Below are positions 9,053 to 17,233 of a stretch of DNA of 64,000 nucleotides, in pieces; within the stretch, counting starts at the first letter, position 1; each line of letters begins with the position of its first letter. The position numbers were made by a program, and so were the translations under genes. Source of the stretch: JAAXHH01 sp965248395 (GTDB lineage Bacteria > JAAXHH01); the NCBI GenBank assembly GCA_965248395.1, contig OZ252103.1:1364001-1428000 (forward strand). Direction: 5' to 3'. Below the pieces are notes generated by a model. The model made no database searches. It worked only from the letters and a program-made list of their open reading frames with translations, and was not told where the DNA came from.

Positions 9053-9801
9053 ACATGCTCCTTGAGATTGGACACCACGTCGTTTTCCAGTGCGCCCAGC
9101 CCGTCCACTTCCAGCCGGAGCCGGTCACCCGCGTGGATGTGGGAAATACCCTCGGGCGTGCCCGACCAGATCATGTCCCCGGGATTCAGGGTCATGTAGT
9201 CGGTAATGTACTCGATGAGTTCGGCGATGCTGTGGCGCAGGTTGCCGGACCAGCCCTCCTGGCGGAGCTCCCCGTTGACGTAGGTGCGCAGGTGCGCGTC
9301 CGTCGGATCGATTTCGTCCGCCGTGGTCAGGAAGGGGCCGAGGGGTCCGAAGGTGTCGAATCCCTTCGCCTTGATCGGCGGCCGAAAATAGTTGCTCACG
9401 AAGTCCCGGATCGTCAGGTCGTTGCCTATGGTGTAGCCCCCCACGTAGTCCAGGGCGTTTTCGGCCTTCACCTTGCGCGCCGGCCGGCCGATCACGGCGA
9501 CCAGTTCGCATTCGTAGTGCAGATAATCGAATTCCGGGGGAACGACGATCTTCGCCCCGTGTCCGATGAAGGTCTGGGGCATCTTGTTGAACAGGATGGG
9601 TTCTTCGGGCAGATCCAGGTTGAGCTCTTTCGCGTGCTCCGTGTACCCCAGCGCGACCCCGATGGCCTTGCTGGTGTGAGGCACCGGGGGCAGGAACATG
9701 ACGTCCTCCGGATCGTAGGCGACCGTTCCCACCATGAGCTGACCGTTTTCGTAGACGGCCTCGAGGACCTGGCCGTTGCATGCGAACCGCGCTGTTTTCA
9801 T
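9046..9801 (-). CDS. hpaG: Fumarylacetoacetate hydrolase-family isomerase/decarboxylase (HpaG-like)
   Basis: FAH-fold enzyme of 251 residues. By gene order (hpaG-hpaE-hpaD) it most likely carries out the decarboxylation/isomerisation step of homoprotocatechuate breakdown after HpaE. The family core is present: KMPQTFIGHG, the metal-binding YECELV pair of glutamates, GGYTIGNDLT and PGDMIWSGTPEG near the C-terminus. ATG 9801 follows GGAGAG at 5 nt. Its length equals one of the two half-domains of E. coli HpaG, so the second activity may be missing or encoded elsewhere. Its 3' end overlaps the hpaE initiation region. Confidence 0.82.
   Translation of the reverse strand: MKTARFACNGQVLEAVYENGQLMVGTVAYDPEDVMFLPPVPHTSKAIGVALGYTEHAKELNLDLPEEPILFNKMPQTFIGHGAKIVVPPEFDYLHYECELVAVIGRPARKVKAENALDYVGGYTIGNDLTIRDFVSNYFRPPIKAKGFDTFGPLGPFLTTADEIDPTDAHLRTYVNGELRQEGWSGNLRHSIAELIEYITDYMTLNPGDMIWSGTPEGISHIHAGDRLRLEVDGLGALENDVVSNLKEHVS
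9058..9063 (-). promoter_or_regulatory. Shine-Dalgarno AAGGAG for hpaE
   Basis: AAGGAG on the minus strand lies inside the last codons of hpaG. It is 5 nt before ATC (9052-9050) and 8 nt before ATA (9049-9047) in the hpaE frame. The only nearby ATG (9056) is 1 nt away and out of frame, so this site supports near-cognate initiation of hpaE. Confidence 0.55.
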
Positions 9802-9813
9802 GGAATCTCTCCG

Positions 9814-10686
9814 TTACACTTCATACCACTGGTTCACGCTGCGTTCCAGTTCCCCGGATCGGGGATAACGGTCTTCCATAGCCTGGATCGCGGCTTCCAC
9901 TTCCGTTTCGGATGGAACGAGATCCCTTTGTCCGGCGGAAAGGTCGTAGACCGAGCGGCCCTCCGTGGAAAGGGGAATGTCCAGGTCAATTCGGCCCGAG
10001 GGCCGGCGCTTGAGCAGGACGGAATAGGCGTCGCAATACAGATCGGGGTCGTATTCGCACGTCCTGCCTTCCATTTCTTCCCCGTCGATGAGCCCGGATC
10101 GCAGGGCCACCGCGCACAGGTCCTCCCACAACGCGTACATGATGCCGGGCCGGGCGTCCCCCTTCTCCCGCTCGTGCAGGGGGCTGCTGCTTCGCTCTTT
10201 TCGTTGTGCTTCAATGAGCTGCCTTACCCGCCGCGACGGCGTGGGGATGCCGAAGAAAGTCGTTTTTTCATCCACGAGCAAGGGTTCAACCGGGTCCTTC
10301 TCCGCGCGGACCAACTCGACCAGCCGGTTGCCGATGAGCGGGGTTTCGCCGATGAGGATGTCCCGGTCGCCGCGGTGCCTTTCCGCCCAGTTTCCGACCG
10401 CGAGCCTGGCCCACATGCCGACTGCCTTACGAACGCCGGCATGGGTTATCCCGTCCTTTTCGTGATATTGTTCCATCACGCGGGTATTTGTCAAGAACGG
10501 CAGCCGGCAGACATCCCACTGGAGGAGGTGCGGCGTCCTGCCATGACCGTGGGCCAGGATGGCCAGTTGCTGCAGCAGCAGGCTCTTCCCGGTACCCGGC
10601 AGTCCGGCGAGGAACACCATCTTCCTGCTGTCCACCAGGCGCCGGAGCGTCTGGAACAGTCCGCTGTCTTCGGGAATCAGGAACAT
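9814..10686 (-). CDS. P-loop NTPase of unknown function
   Basis: A 290-residue protein with an intact Walker A motif GLPGTGKS at residues 28-35, preceded by a hydrophobic strand (MVFLAG) and followed by LLLQQL. The family and substrate are not recognised. A kinase-like or AAA_33-like fold is suggested only by the N-terminal placement of the P-loop and the 290-residue length. The frame continues to 10869, but that part is antisense-quality sequence overlapping the upstream TPP enzyme, so ATG 10686 is used; AAGGGA lies about 12 nt upstream. It sits between the TPP enzyme (41-bp gap) and hpaG (12-bp gap), so it probably belongs to the same operon. Confidence 0.75.
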   Translation of the reverse strand: MFLIPEDSGLFQTLRRLVDSRKMVFLAGLPGTGKSLLLQQLAILAHGHGRTPHLLQWDVCRLPFLTNTRVMEQYHEKDGITHAGVRKAVGMWARLAVGNWAERHRGDRDILIGETPLIGNRLVELVRAEKDPVEPLLVDEKTTFFGIPTPSRRVRQLIEAQRKERSSSPLHEREKGDARPGIMYALWEDLCAVALRSGLIDGEEMEGRTCEYDPDLYCDAYSVLLKRRPSGRIDLDIPLSTEGRSVYDLSAGQRDLVPSETEVEAAIQAMEDRYPRSGELERSVNQWYEV

Positions 10687-10726
10687 GTCTGTCGGGGTTC
10701 CCTTCAAGGCGCGCAACGACCGGGTC

Positions 10727-12424
10727 CTACCATTGCAGGGCGTGTTCGGAACGGTCAGCCGTTCCCCGTACGCGGGCGCCTCGTTTGAAGCGGTCCACGT
10801 CCGGCATCTCTCCCACGGGTATCTCCACCAGCGTCGGACCGTCTTCGGCGAATCCCTCGCGGATGGCATGGCGCAGTTCGCCGGGAGTGGTAGCCCGGAT
10901 GCCCCGGGCGCCGAAGGATTCGGCCAGCTTGACGAAATCGGGGTTGTGCAGGTCGGACGCGATCACCCGGTTCCCGTAGAGTTTCTGCTGCATCCGCTTG
11001 ACGTTGCCGTAGGCGTTGTCGTTGAACAGAAGCGTGACCAGTCCAATGCGGTGCTGGACGGCGGTAGCCAGTTCCTGCACGCCGAACATGAAGCCGCCGT
11101 CGCCCGCGACGGCGAGGACCGGCCTGTCCGGGTGGGCGACCTTCACGCCCAGGGCCGTGGGGAAACCCCAACCCAGGGTGCCCTGGTAACCGGTGGAGAT
11201 GAATGTGTAGGGCTTGTACACCGGCAGAAGCTGCCGGCTGGCGTATCCGACCTGGGTCAGTTCTTCTATGAAGATGCCGTCCTCGCCCAGCTCTTCGCGG
11301 ATGACCCTGAGAAAGGAGATCTGGGGTTCGAGGAAGGCGAACATGTCCGCTGTTACCGCCTTCAGCGCGAGCATTTCGTCTTCCCGGGAAGGACGGGCTC
11401 GATTAACCCGTTCCACCAGGTCGATCAGTTGCGGCATGGCGTCTTCGGCTCGCGCGGTTATCGCCAGATCCGGACGGGCGATGCGGTCGTGGGCCCGGGG
11501 GTCCACTTCGATCCGGATGGTCGTCAGGTTCTCGTCCACACCCCAGTAGAGCTGGGGGATCGCGAGGCGGGACCCCACGGCGAGGACGACGTCCACTTTC
11601 GGCCACAGCTTGTGGGCCGCCGGGTTTGGATGACTCAGGTAGTGGCGGCTGTCCAGCACCCCCCGTCCCGTCCGGTAGCCGACGACCGGCGCCTGCAGGA
11701 GTTCCGCGAGGCGCCTGACCTCGTCGGACACGTTCATGGCCCCGCGTCCGACGAAGATCATGGGGTTCTCGGCCTGGCCGAGTTTCCGCGCGGCGGCTTG
11801 CAGTATCTCCGTATCAACCGGGGGATGGACAATAGGCAGCGGACCCGGAAAACGGTCCACCGGGCCTTCGGAAGCCAGGACGTCCCAGGGGGTTTCCAGG
11901 CCCACGGGGCGCGGCCGGCCGGAATTCAGCTGCCGGATAGCCTCGGCCGTCTTGGACGGCGCTTCGGCCGGACCCCTTACCCTCGCGGACCACTTGGTCA
12001 GGGAACGAAGTACCCCCAGCTGGTCGTTGATTTCGTGCAACTGGCCCGTGTCCCGCCCGAGGTACTTCGTCGGGATCTCGCCCGTCAGACAAAGCACCTT
12101 CGCGTTGGTGGCGTAGGCCGTGGACAATGCGCCGGTACTGTTGAGGAAGCCCGGACCGGGAACGACGTTGTAGACGCCGGGACGGTCCGTCGAGAGGGCG
12201 TAACCGAGCGCCATGTATGCCGCGCCCTGTTCATGGCGGGTGTGTATGACCCGGATGCGGTCACGGTTGTCGTAAAACGCGTTGTAGAGCGCGTCGTTCT
12301 GTACGCCCGGCAGGCCGAAAACCGTGTCGATACCGTGGGAAACAAGGGTCCTGACGATCGCTTCGGCGGTGGTCAATTGATCCATGGAAGGCGAGGGGAC
12401 GGGAGAGGCCGCATGGGTGGTCAC
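10727..12424 (-). CDS. Thiamine-pyrophosphate-dependent enzyme, acetolactate synthase-like
   Basis: A 565-residue enzyme with the full three-domain TPP architecture: N-terminal PYR domain with catalytic Glu65 in RHEQGAAY, a central domain, and the C-terminal PP domain with GDGGF...NDNAYG binding Mg-TPP. The substrate is unknown: acetolactate-synthase, benzoylformate-decarboxylase and sulfopyruvate-type enzymes share this layout. GTG 12424 overlaps the stop of the upstream 2-hydroxyacid dehydrogenase (GTGA), implying coupled translation. ATG at 12385 (residue 14) is an alternative closer to family N-termini. Pairing with the dehydrogenase suggests sequential handling of a 2-oxo/2-hydroxy acid. 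Confidence 0.88.
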   Translation of the reverse strand: MTTHAASPVPSPSMDQLTTAEAIVRTLVSHGIDTVFGLPGVQNDALYNAFYDNRDRIRVIHTRHEQGAAYMALGYALSTDRPGVYNVVPGPGFLNSTGALSTAYATNAKVLCLTGEIPTKYLGRDTGQLHEINDQLGVLRSLTKWSARVRGPAEAPSKTAEAIRQLNSGRPRPVGLETPWDVLASEGPVDRFPGPLPIVHPPVDTEILQAAARKLGQAENPMIFVGRGAMNVSDEVRRLAELLQAPVVGYRTGRGVLDSRHYLSHPNPAAHKLWPKVDVVLAVGSRLAIPQLYWGVDENLTTIRIEVDPRAHDRIARPDLAITARAEDAMPQLIDLVERVNRARPSREDEMLALKAVTADMFAFLEPQISFLRVIREELGEDGIFIEELTQVGYASRQLLPVYKPYTFISTGYQGTLGWGFPTALGVKVAHPDRPVLAVAGDGGFMFGVQELATAVQHRIGLVTLLFNDNAYGNVKRMQQKLYGNRVIASDLHNPDFVKLAESFGARGIRATTPGELRHAIREGFAEDGPTLVEIPVGEMPDVDRFKRGARVRGTADRSEHALQW

Positions 12425-13392
12425 AGGTCGATCCGGTACAGGGGCTCCTGGCGCCGGGCGACCCGGTCCGTGTTCTCAGCGGCCGCAGCGGCTCGCCGCC
12501 GGGAGGTACCGTCCGTTACGCCGGCGATGTGCGGCGTGGTCACCACGTTGGGCAACTGGTAGACGGGAAGCGCTGGATCCGATGGCTCCTGGGCGAACAC
12601 GTCGAGACCGGCGCCGCCGATCTTCCCCGCGTCAAGCGCCTCGTAAAGGGCCGCCTCGTCCACGAGGGCGCCCCGCGCCACGTTGATGATACTCGCCGTC
12701 GGTTTCATGAGTCGGAGCCGCCGGGCGTCGATGACATGGCGGGTTTCGTCGTTCAGATGCAGGTGGAGGGAAAGAAAGTCGCTCTCCGCCACGACCCGGT
12801 CGAGGTCGTCCGCCGTGCCCATGAAGTCCGGCTGAATGTCGTCGAGCACGGAAGACTCTATCGCGCGTACGTCGATGCCCATGATCCGCATGCCGAAGGG
12901 CTTCGCCCGCCGGGCCAGCGCCTGGCCGCTCGCGCCGAATCCGACGATGCCCAGCGTTTGGTTTTCCAGCTCGTATCCGAGGGGACCGTAGAGCCGTCCC
13001 TCGCGGAAGTATTCCACCGCCTCCTGATACCTTCTGGACAGCATTATGATGAACATCATGGCCGTTTCGGCCAGGGCGACGTCGCTGAAGAGCCCGGGCG
13101 TATTGGCCGTCGGAATGCCCTTCGTCTTGATATAGGCCAGGTCGAAGTGTTCGAAGCCCGTGCCCACGATCTGCCACAGCCTGCAGTTGGTCGCGGCGTC
13201 CATCATTTCCCGCGTGCCCCGGCTGCCGCCCTGGTCGATCACCACGTCCATGCCGGCGAACTGCGGTGCCAGTGGCTGGTCGTCATCAAGTTCCTTCAGG
13301 ATGTGCCGGTCGCCGATGGCCGCTTTTATATTCTCGCACCAGGGGGTGTACATACGGGGCAGGGGCAACAGGATAACATTTAATTTCTTCAT
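12421..13392 (-). CDS. D-2-hydroxyacid dehydrogenase (phosphoglycerate dehydrogenase-like)
   Basis: NAD-dependent oxidoreductase, 323 residues. The dinucleotide-binding motif GFGASG is at residues 151-156. The catalytic triad reads as Arg240 in NVARGALVDE, Glu269 in AQEP and His288 in TPHIAG. It lacks the ACT domain of long SerA proteins, so serine synthesis is not implied; glyoxylate/hydroxypyruvate or other 2-hydroxyacids are likely. ATG 13392 follows AAGGA at 6 nt. Its stop overlaps the TPP enzyme start, and the PhyH gene ends 9 bp upstream, so this looks like one transcription unit with the dioxygenase. Confidence 0.9.
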   Translation of the reverse strand: MKKLNVILLPLPRMYTPWCENIKAAIGDRHILKELDDDQPLAPQFAGMDVVIDQGGSRGTREMMDAATNCRLWQIVGTGFEHFDLAYIKTKGIPTANTPGLFSDVALAETAMMFIIMLSRRYQEAVEYFREGRLYGPLGYELENQTLGIVGFGASGQALARRAKPFGMRIMGIDVRAIESSVLDDIQPDFMGTADDLDRVVAESDFLSLHLHLNDETRHVIDARRLRLMKPTASIINVARGALVDEAALYEALDAGKIGGAGLDVFAQEPSDPALPVYQLPNVVTTPHIAGVTDGTSRRRAAAAAENTDRVARRQEPLYRIDL

Positions 13393-13401
13393 GTGATTTC
13401 C

Positions 13402-14196
13402 TTAAACTCCTCCGGGTTGATTTCCCTGGAGTTCATGCACCGGTGTCGTGTCCTGCACGTCGGTCCGGAACACCCAGGTCCCTTCCTTGACGTAGTGCAC
13501 GGCGAAGGCCAGGCGGGACCGGGTACGGGACCGGTTAGCGTAGGAACCGTGCACTGTCCTGCTGGTGAAGAACACACCGCTGCCGCGCGGTACCGTCAGC
13601 CGGACGAGGTCCTCTTCCCCGATGCCCAGCACGTCGAAGGAGTAAAGTTTCTCGGTCCATTCGCGGCCGTCCGGCGAACGCATGCCATATTCACTCTCCC
13701 AGCTTACGTGCTCGGGATTGGTGTTCAGGGTCGTCTCCCTCAGGGCGTTTTTGTGGCTGCCCGGCGCCACGCACAGCCCGCCGTTTTCCGGATCGGTATC
13801 GCTCAGGGCGATCCAGCAGACCATCAGCGTATCGGGCTCGTTGGGCAGGTAGTGGGAGTCCTGGTGAAGCGAGATGCCGGCGTCGCCCAGTACCTCTCCC
13901 GGCCTGGCCGGCTGCTTGGACATGTACATGGTCTGCACGATGCAAGGCCGACCGCTCAGGATCTGGCTGGCGACTCCGGCGACGTTGGGATGGGTGGCGA
14001 GTTGGCGCCAGTACGGGTCGGATAGGTGGGTGCGCAGCCCCTGCCTAAGGGACGCCGATTCGGGATCGGCTTCGTGTAGCAAAAACGCTTCCACTTCTTC
14101 CGCCGTCAGCAGGTCCGGGACGACGAGGAAGCCATCCCCGTGAAACTGCCCGATCTGCTCGTCGGTAAGCTGTATGGGTGACGGTTTCTGCGGCAT
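13402..14196 (-). CDS. Phytanoyl-CoA dioxygenase (PhyH) family protein
   Basis: Fe(II)/2-oxoglutarate oxygenase of 264 residues. The triad is His111-x-Asp113 in LHQDSH and His216 in TVHGSYA, followed by a run of arginines (222-228) of which one should bind 2-oxoglutarate. PENGGLCVAPGSH is the usual strand before the metal site. The frame extends to 14247, but ATG 14196 has GAAGG 9 nt upstream and gives a normal N-terminus. A TTGACC-N17-TTTCAT promoter lies about 80 nt upstream, and the gene heads the row PhyH-dehydrogenase-TPP enzyme-P-loop protein. Confidence 0.88.
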   Translation of the reverse strand: MPQKPSPIQLTDEQIGQFHGDGFLVVPDLLTAEEVEAFLLHEADPESASLRQGLRTHLSDPYWRQLATHPNVAGVASQILSGRPCIVQTMYMSKQPARPGEVLGDAGISLHQDSHYLPNEPDTLMVCWIALSDTDPENGGLCVAPGSHKNALRETTLNTNPEHVSWESEYGMRSPDGREWTEKLYSFDVLGIGEEDLVRLTVPRGSGVFFTSRTVHGSYANRSRTRSRLAFAVHYVKEGTWVFRTDVQDTTPVHELQGNQPGGV

Positions 14197-14277
14197 GTTC
14201 GGCGACCTTCGCTGGATTTGCCCGCAAGAAGTGGACTCGGGAAACAACCTTCAAATGAGTTCTTAAACAACCATCCT

Positions 14278-14306
14278 ATGAAAATGTACGCGGGGAGTCC
14301 GGTCAA
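14278..14306 (-). promoter_or_regulatory. Predicted promoter of the PhyH-dehydrogenase-TPP enzyme unit
   Basis: Minus-strand TTGACC (14306-14301), 17-bp spacer, TTTCAT (14283-14278). The -35 matches 5 of 6 and the -10 matches 4 of 6. It is about 80 nt before the PhyH start. Confidence 0.4.
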
Positions 14307-14344
14307 GGAGTTTGTACGGGACGGACTTCGTCGAAAACCCGGAT

Positions 14345-15313
14345 CTACAGCTGGTTGAGCAGCATCAGTTCGCCGGGAAAGGGATGGAGGTAGGTCTGGT
14401 CTTTCAGGTAGGTGATGTCGAATTCCCGGACGTAGTGCCGGAGCATGACCACGGGGACGATCAGGGGCAGGAGCTCCTCGCTGTACTTCTGGATCATGCG
14501 GGTCAGTTCCCGCCGGGTGCTGCGGTCGAGCCGGTCGGAAACGTAGCCTGCCATGTGTTGCAGCACGTTGGTGTGGTTCCTTCGGGAGGGGGACCTTTTC
14601 ATGACCCGGGTGAATTCGCCCAGGTAGGCGTCCGCCAGTTCGTGGGTGGTGGCGTAACGCTCCGGTTTGGCCAGCAGCCTGCCGAGCCGGCGCGTGCCTT
14701 CCTGGCTATGGGCCATGAGGAGGTATTTGTATGCCCGGTGGTAGCTCACTAGCGATTCTCGCGACAAACCCATCGCGACGAGTTGCAGCCATCGGTAGCA
14801 GGCGAAAACCCGGCTGATGAAGTTCTCCCGGAGCCGGGGATTATGCAACCGCCTCTCTTCCTCCACGGGTAGATGGGGCAGGGCTTCCATCAGCCTGAGG
14901 GCGAAAACGCCGCGACCGTTCCTGAGGGCGGCGCCTTCGGGCTGGACCACGGGTACCCGCGCCATGCCGCACGAGGGGGAACGGCTTTTCAAAATATAAC
15001 CGCTGAGCTTCGCCTGCTCCAGGGACTGGACGCGTTGTTGCGCGTAGCCGTCCATGACTTCGGTGTGATCGATCCCGCCTCTAGTCAGAATCCGTATATC
15101 GCCGTAGACCTGGGTCAATTGCACGGTCTCCCTCGGGGTACCCATGCCCGCTTCCACTTCCGGACAAACCGGGACCCACTCGACGTATCGGCCGATCACG
15201 TCCACCAGGTAGTCGTCCCGTTTGTGTCCGCCGTCGTAGCGGACTCTTTCGCCGATCAGGCAGGAGGAGATGCCGATGCGTACGGGCAATTCGGCCCGGT
15301 GAATATCCATCAT
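14345..15313 (-). CDS. DUF523-DUF1722 protein (TudS/YbgA-type)
   Basis: A 322-residue two-domain protein. The N-terminal DUF523 half (residues ~10-150) has three conserved cysteines, Cys18 in SSCLIG, Cys50 in PVCPEV and Cys115 in RSPSCG. In the structurally studied DUF523 protein TudS (2-thiouracil desulfurase) such cysteines hold a [4Fe-4S] cluster. The C-terminal DUF1722 half (~190-315) is the YbgA domain of unknown role. The expected activity is removal of sulfur from a thiolated base, but this is known only for TudS itself. GAGG lies 5 nt before ATG 15313. It is flanked by PhyH genes on both sides. Confidence 0.88.
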   Translation of the reverse strand: MMDIHRAELPVRIGISSCLIGERVRYDGGHKRDDYLVDVIGRYVEWVPVCPEVEAGMGTPRETVQLTQVYGDIRILTRGGIDHTEVMDGYAQQRVQSLEQAKLSGYILKSRSPSCGMARVPVVQPEGAALRNGRGVFALRLMEALPHLPVEEERRLHNPRLRENFISRVFACYRWLQLVAMGLSRESLVSYHRAYKYLLMAHSQEGTRRLGRLLAKPERYATTHELADAYLGEFTRVMKRSPSRRNHTNVLQHMAGYVSDRLDRSTRRELTRMIQKYSEELLPLIVPVVMLRHYVREFDITYLKDQTYLHPFPGELMLLNQL

Positions 15314-15323
15314 AGACGCCTCG

Positions 15324-16070
15324 CTACCATCGATCGATGGCTCCGAGCAGCAGTTTCTGTTCGTTCGTCCCCTTTTCCCGCAGGGCGGTTACACGGGGGC
15401 CGTCGAAGGGTTCCCGGGATTTCATCCAGGCGTTCTGATAGCACATCAGGCAGACCCTGCGGGTCCGTTCCGATTGGTTGGCGGCCCCGCGGTGAAAGAG
15501 CCAGCCGTCGAACATGACGGCCTGTCCCGGCCTGGCCAGCACGTGCTTTTCGTCCGGAAACCGGGCATGGGTCTCCGGGGGCTTGAAAGGAGCGCGGTGG
15601 CTGCCCGGAACGATGACGATGGGGCCGTTTTCCATGGTCAACTGGTCGAGGTAATATCCGCAATTGATCTGGTCCGGTTCGTTACCGTAGGGCGGCGGAT
15701 CGGGATCCTTGGGCCAGGGTATGTCCCGGTGCCATTTCTGGTCCGGTTCGTCGGGTTTCGTCACCCGCGCCGTCGCGCTGTGCAACTGGACGCAGTTGCA
15801 CAGGATGGCCTTCATGCGGTCCAGGACGGGCGGGTTGTCGAGCAGGAAGGCGAACCGGTCGTCTTCCTCCAGGAGCTGGTGGGTGAACGACTCACCGCGC
15901 CTTGCAAAGGTCGCGTCGAGGGCGTCCCGGAGCTGTTCGATCTGATCGGCCGTTAACGCGTTTTCCACGACGAGGTAGCCCCATTTACGGAAGAAGGCGG
16001 CCTCGCGTTCCCGTTCGGGGGTCAGGTCCGGATTCATCCGCGGACCGACGATTTCGGCGTCATATCCCAT
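15324..16070 (-). CDS. Phytanoyl-CoA dioxygenase (PhyH) family protein
   Basis: A 248-residue Fe(II)/2-oxoglutarate oxygenase, the shortest of the four here. The metal triad is His114-x-Asp116 in KWHRDIPW and His193 in WLFHRGAANQ; Arg205 in RTRRVC is the candidate 2-oxoglutarate ligand. ENGPIVIVPGSH is the canonical strand. ATG 16070 follows GAGGGA at about 6 nt. It starts 10 bp after the stop of an enolase-superfamily dehydratase and is followed by the TudS-like gene at 10 bp, so all three are probably cotranscribed. Confidence 0.88.
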   Translation of the reverse strand: MGYDAEIVGPRMNPDLTPEREREAAFFRKWGYLVVENALTADQIEQLRDALDATFARRGESFTHQLLEEDDRFAFLLDNPPVLDRMKAILCNCVQLHSATARVTKPDEPDQKWHRDIPWPKDPDPPPYGNEPDQINCGYYLDQLTMENGPIVIVPGSHRAPFKPPETHARFPDEKHVLARPGQAVMFDGWLFHRGAANQSERTRRVCLMCYQNAWMKSREPFDGPRVTALREKGTNEQKLLLGAIDRW

Positions 16071-16080
16071 GGGTTGTCCC

Positions 16081-17205
16081 TCAGAAAAACCCCAGGTCCT
16101 CGCGGGTCGCGCGACGGGCCGTCTCTTCGTCCAGCGTAACGCCCAGGCCGGGTTTCGTGGGCAGGTCGATGTGCCCGTTCCGGATCAGGTCTCTTTCCAC
16201 CGTCAGCGTGTTCCATACCTCGTTGTCCAGGTGATGGAATTCCAGTACCTGGAAATTGGGCACCGCCGCGCACAGGTGGCACACGGCCACTGTGCCGATG
16301 GGCCCGCAGATGTTGTGCGGCGAGATGGGAATGTAGTACATGTCGGCCAGATCGGCGATCTTCCGGCCTTCGAGCAATCCGCCCGCCTTCGCGTGGTCGG
16401 GCGAGATGATGTCCGCCGCCTGCGCTTCGATGAGGTCCCGGAAGCCGTGGCGCGTATAGAAGTTCTCCCCGGTGCAGATGGGGACGCGCGTGGCCTGGGT
16501 GACTTTCGCCATGGCCTCGATGTTCTCCGGCGGCACCGGGTCCTCCAGCCACATCAGGTTGAGATCTTCGCAGGCGTAGGCCACCTTGAGAATGTCCACC
16601 GGGGCATAGTTCCAGTGGGCGTCTATGAGCAGATCGGTGTTGGGGTCCAGGGACGCCCGAAGGGCGGTAATGACGTCGATGAAGTAGGCCACGTCGTCGT
16701 TGCTGATGGTCCGGTTGTACCGGTCCCGCCGGGAGGGCCGGGGATCGATGTCGAACTTGATGGCGTCGAATCCCCGGGCTTCCACGGCCCGGGCCTTTTC
16801 CGCGTACGCTTCCGGCGTCTCGTCGTCGCCGGCATGACAGTCGTTGTACATGCGGATGCGGTCCCTGAACTTGCCGCCGAGCAGTTGCCAGATGGGTACG
16901 CCGCAGGCCTGTCCCGTGATGTCCCACAGCGCCATTTCGATCCCGCTGATGGCGCTCATGACCGCGCCCTGGTAGAAACCGGAAGCCGACATGGAATACA
17001 TCATGTCGTGGAAGAGCTTGTCCACGTTTCGCGGGTCCCCGCCGATGAGCGCCCGCTCGACCAGCCTGGGATCGGTGGCGATCTGGTGAACCCCGGCGCC
17101 GTGGTAAGCCTCGCCGATACCGACCAGCCCCTCGTCGGTCTTCACCTTGACCAGCACCCAGGGCATGGGCTCGAGCAGCACCGCCCCCACGTGTGTGATT
17201 TTCAT
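16081..17205 (-). CDS. Mandelate racemase/enolase-superfamily dehydratase
   Basis: A 374-residue TIM-barrel enzyme that abstracts the alpha proton of a carboxylate sugar. Residues read: Lys150-x-Asp152 region (AIKFDID), metal ligands Asp195 (DAHW), Glu221 (LEDP) and Glu247 (TGENF), and His297 in SPHN with Asp270, the base pair typical of the mandelate racemase subgroup. It resembles galactonate/gluconate-type sugar-acid dehydratases, but the substrate cannot be assigned. AAGGAG is 5 nt before ATG 17205. It is placed directly before a PhyH gene; a second enolase and PhyH pair lies 2 kb upstream. Confidence 0.9.
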   Translation of the reverse strand: MKITHVGAVLLEPMPWVLVKVKTDEGLVGIGEAYHGAGVHQIATDPRLVERALIGGDPRNVDKLFHDMMYSMSASGFYQGAVMSAISGIEMALWDITGQACGVPIWQLLGGKFRDRIRMYNDCHAGDDETPEAYAEKARAVEARGFDAIKFDIDPRPSRRDRYNRTISNDDVAYFIDVITALRASLDPNTDLLIDAHWNYAPVDILKVAYACEDLNLMWLEDPVPPENIEAMAKVTQATRVPICTGENFYTRHGFRDLIEAQAADIISPDHAKAGGLLEGRKIADLADMYYIPISPHNICGPIGTVAVCHLCAAVPNFQVLEFHHLDNEVWNTLTVERDLIRNGHIDLPTKPGLGVTLDEETARRATREDLGFF

Positions 17206-17233
17206 TCCGGCTCCTTGTACCGATTTCCGGGCG

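Noticed and set aside
7460..9199. 579-residue plus-strand open frame
   Set aside because: Antisense to hpaE; no ribosome site, no recognisable motif. A consequence of high GC and codon bias.
10559..12562. 667-residue plus-strand open frame
   Set aside because: It lies antisense to the TPP enzyme and dehydrogenase genes, which have clear motifs. The translation has no domain and shows the His/Gly/Val-rich composition of GC-rich shadow frames.
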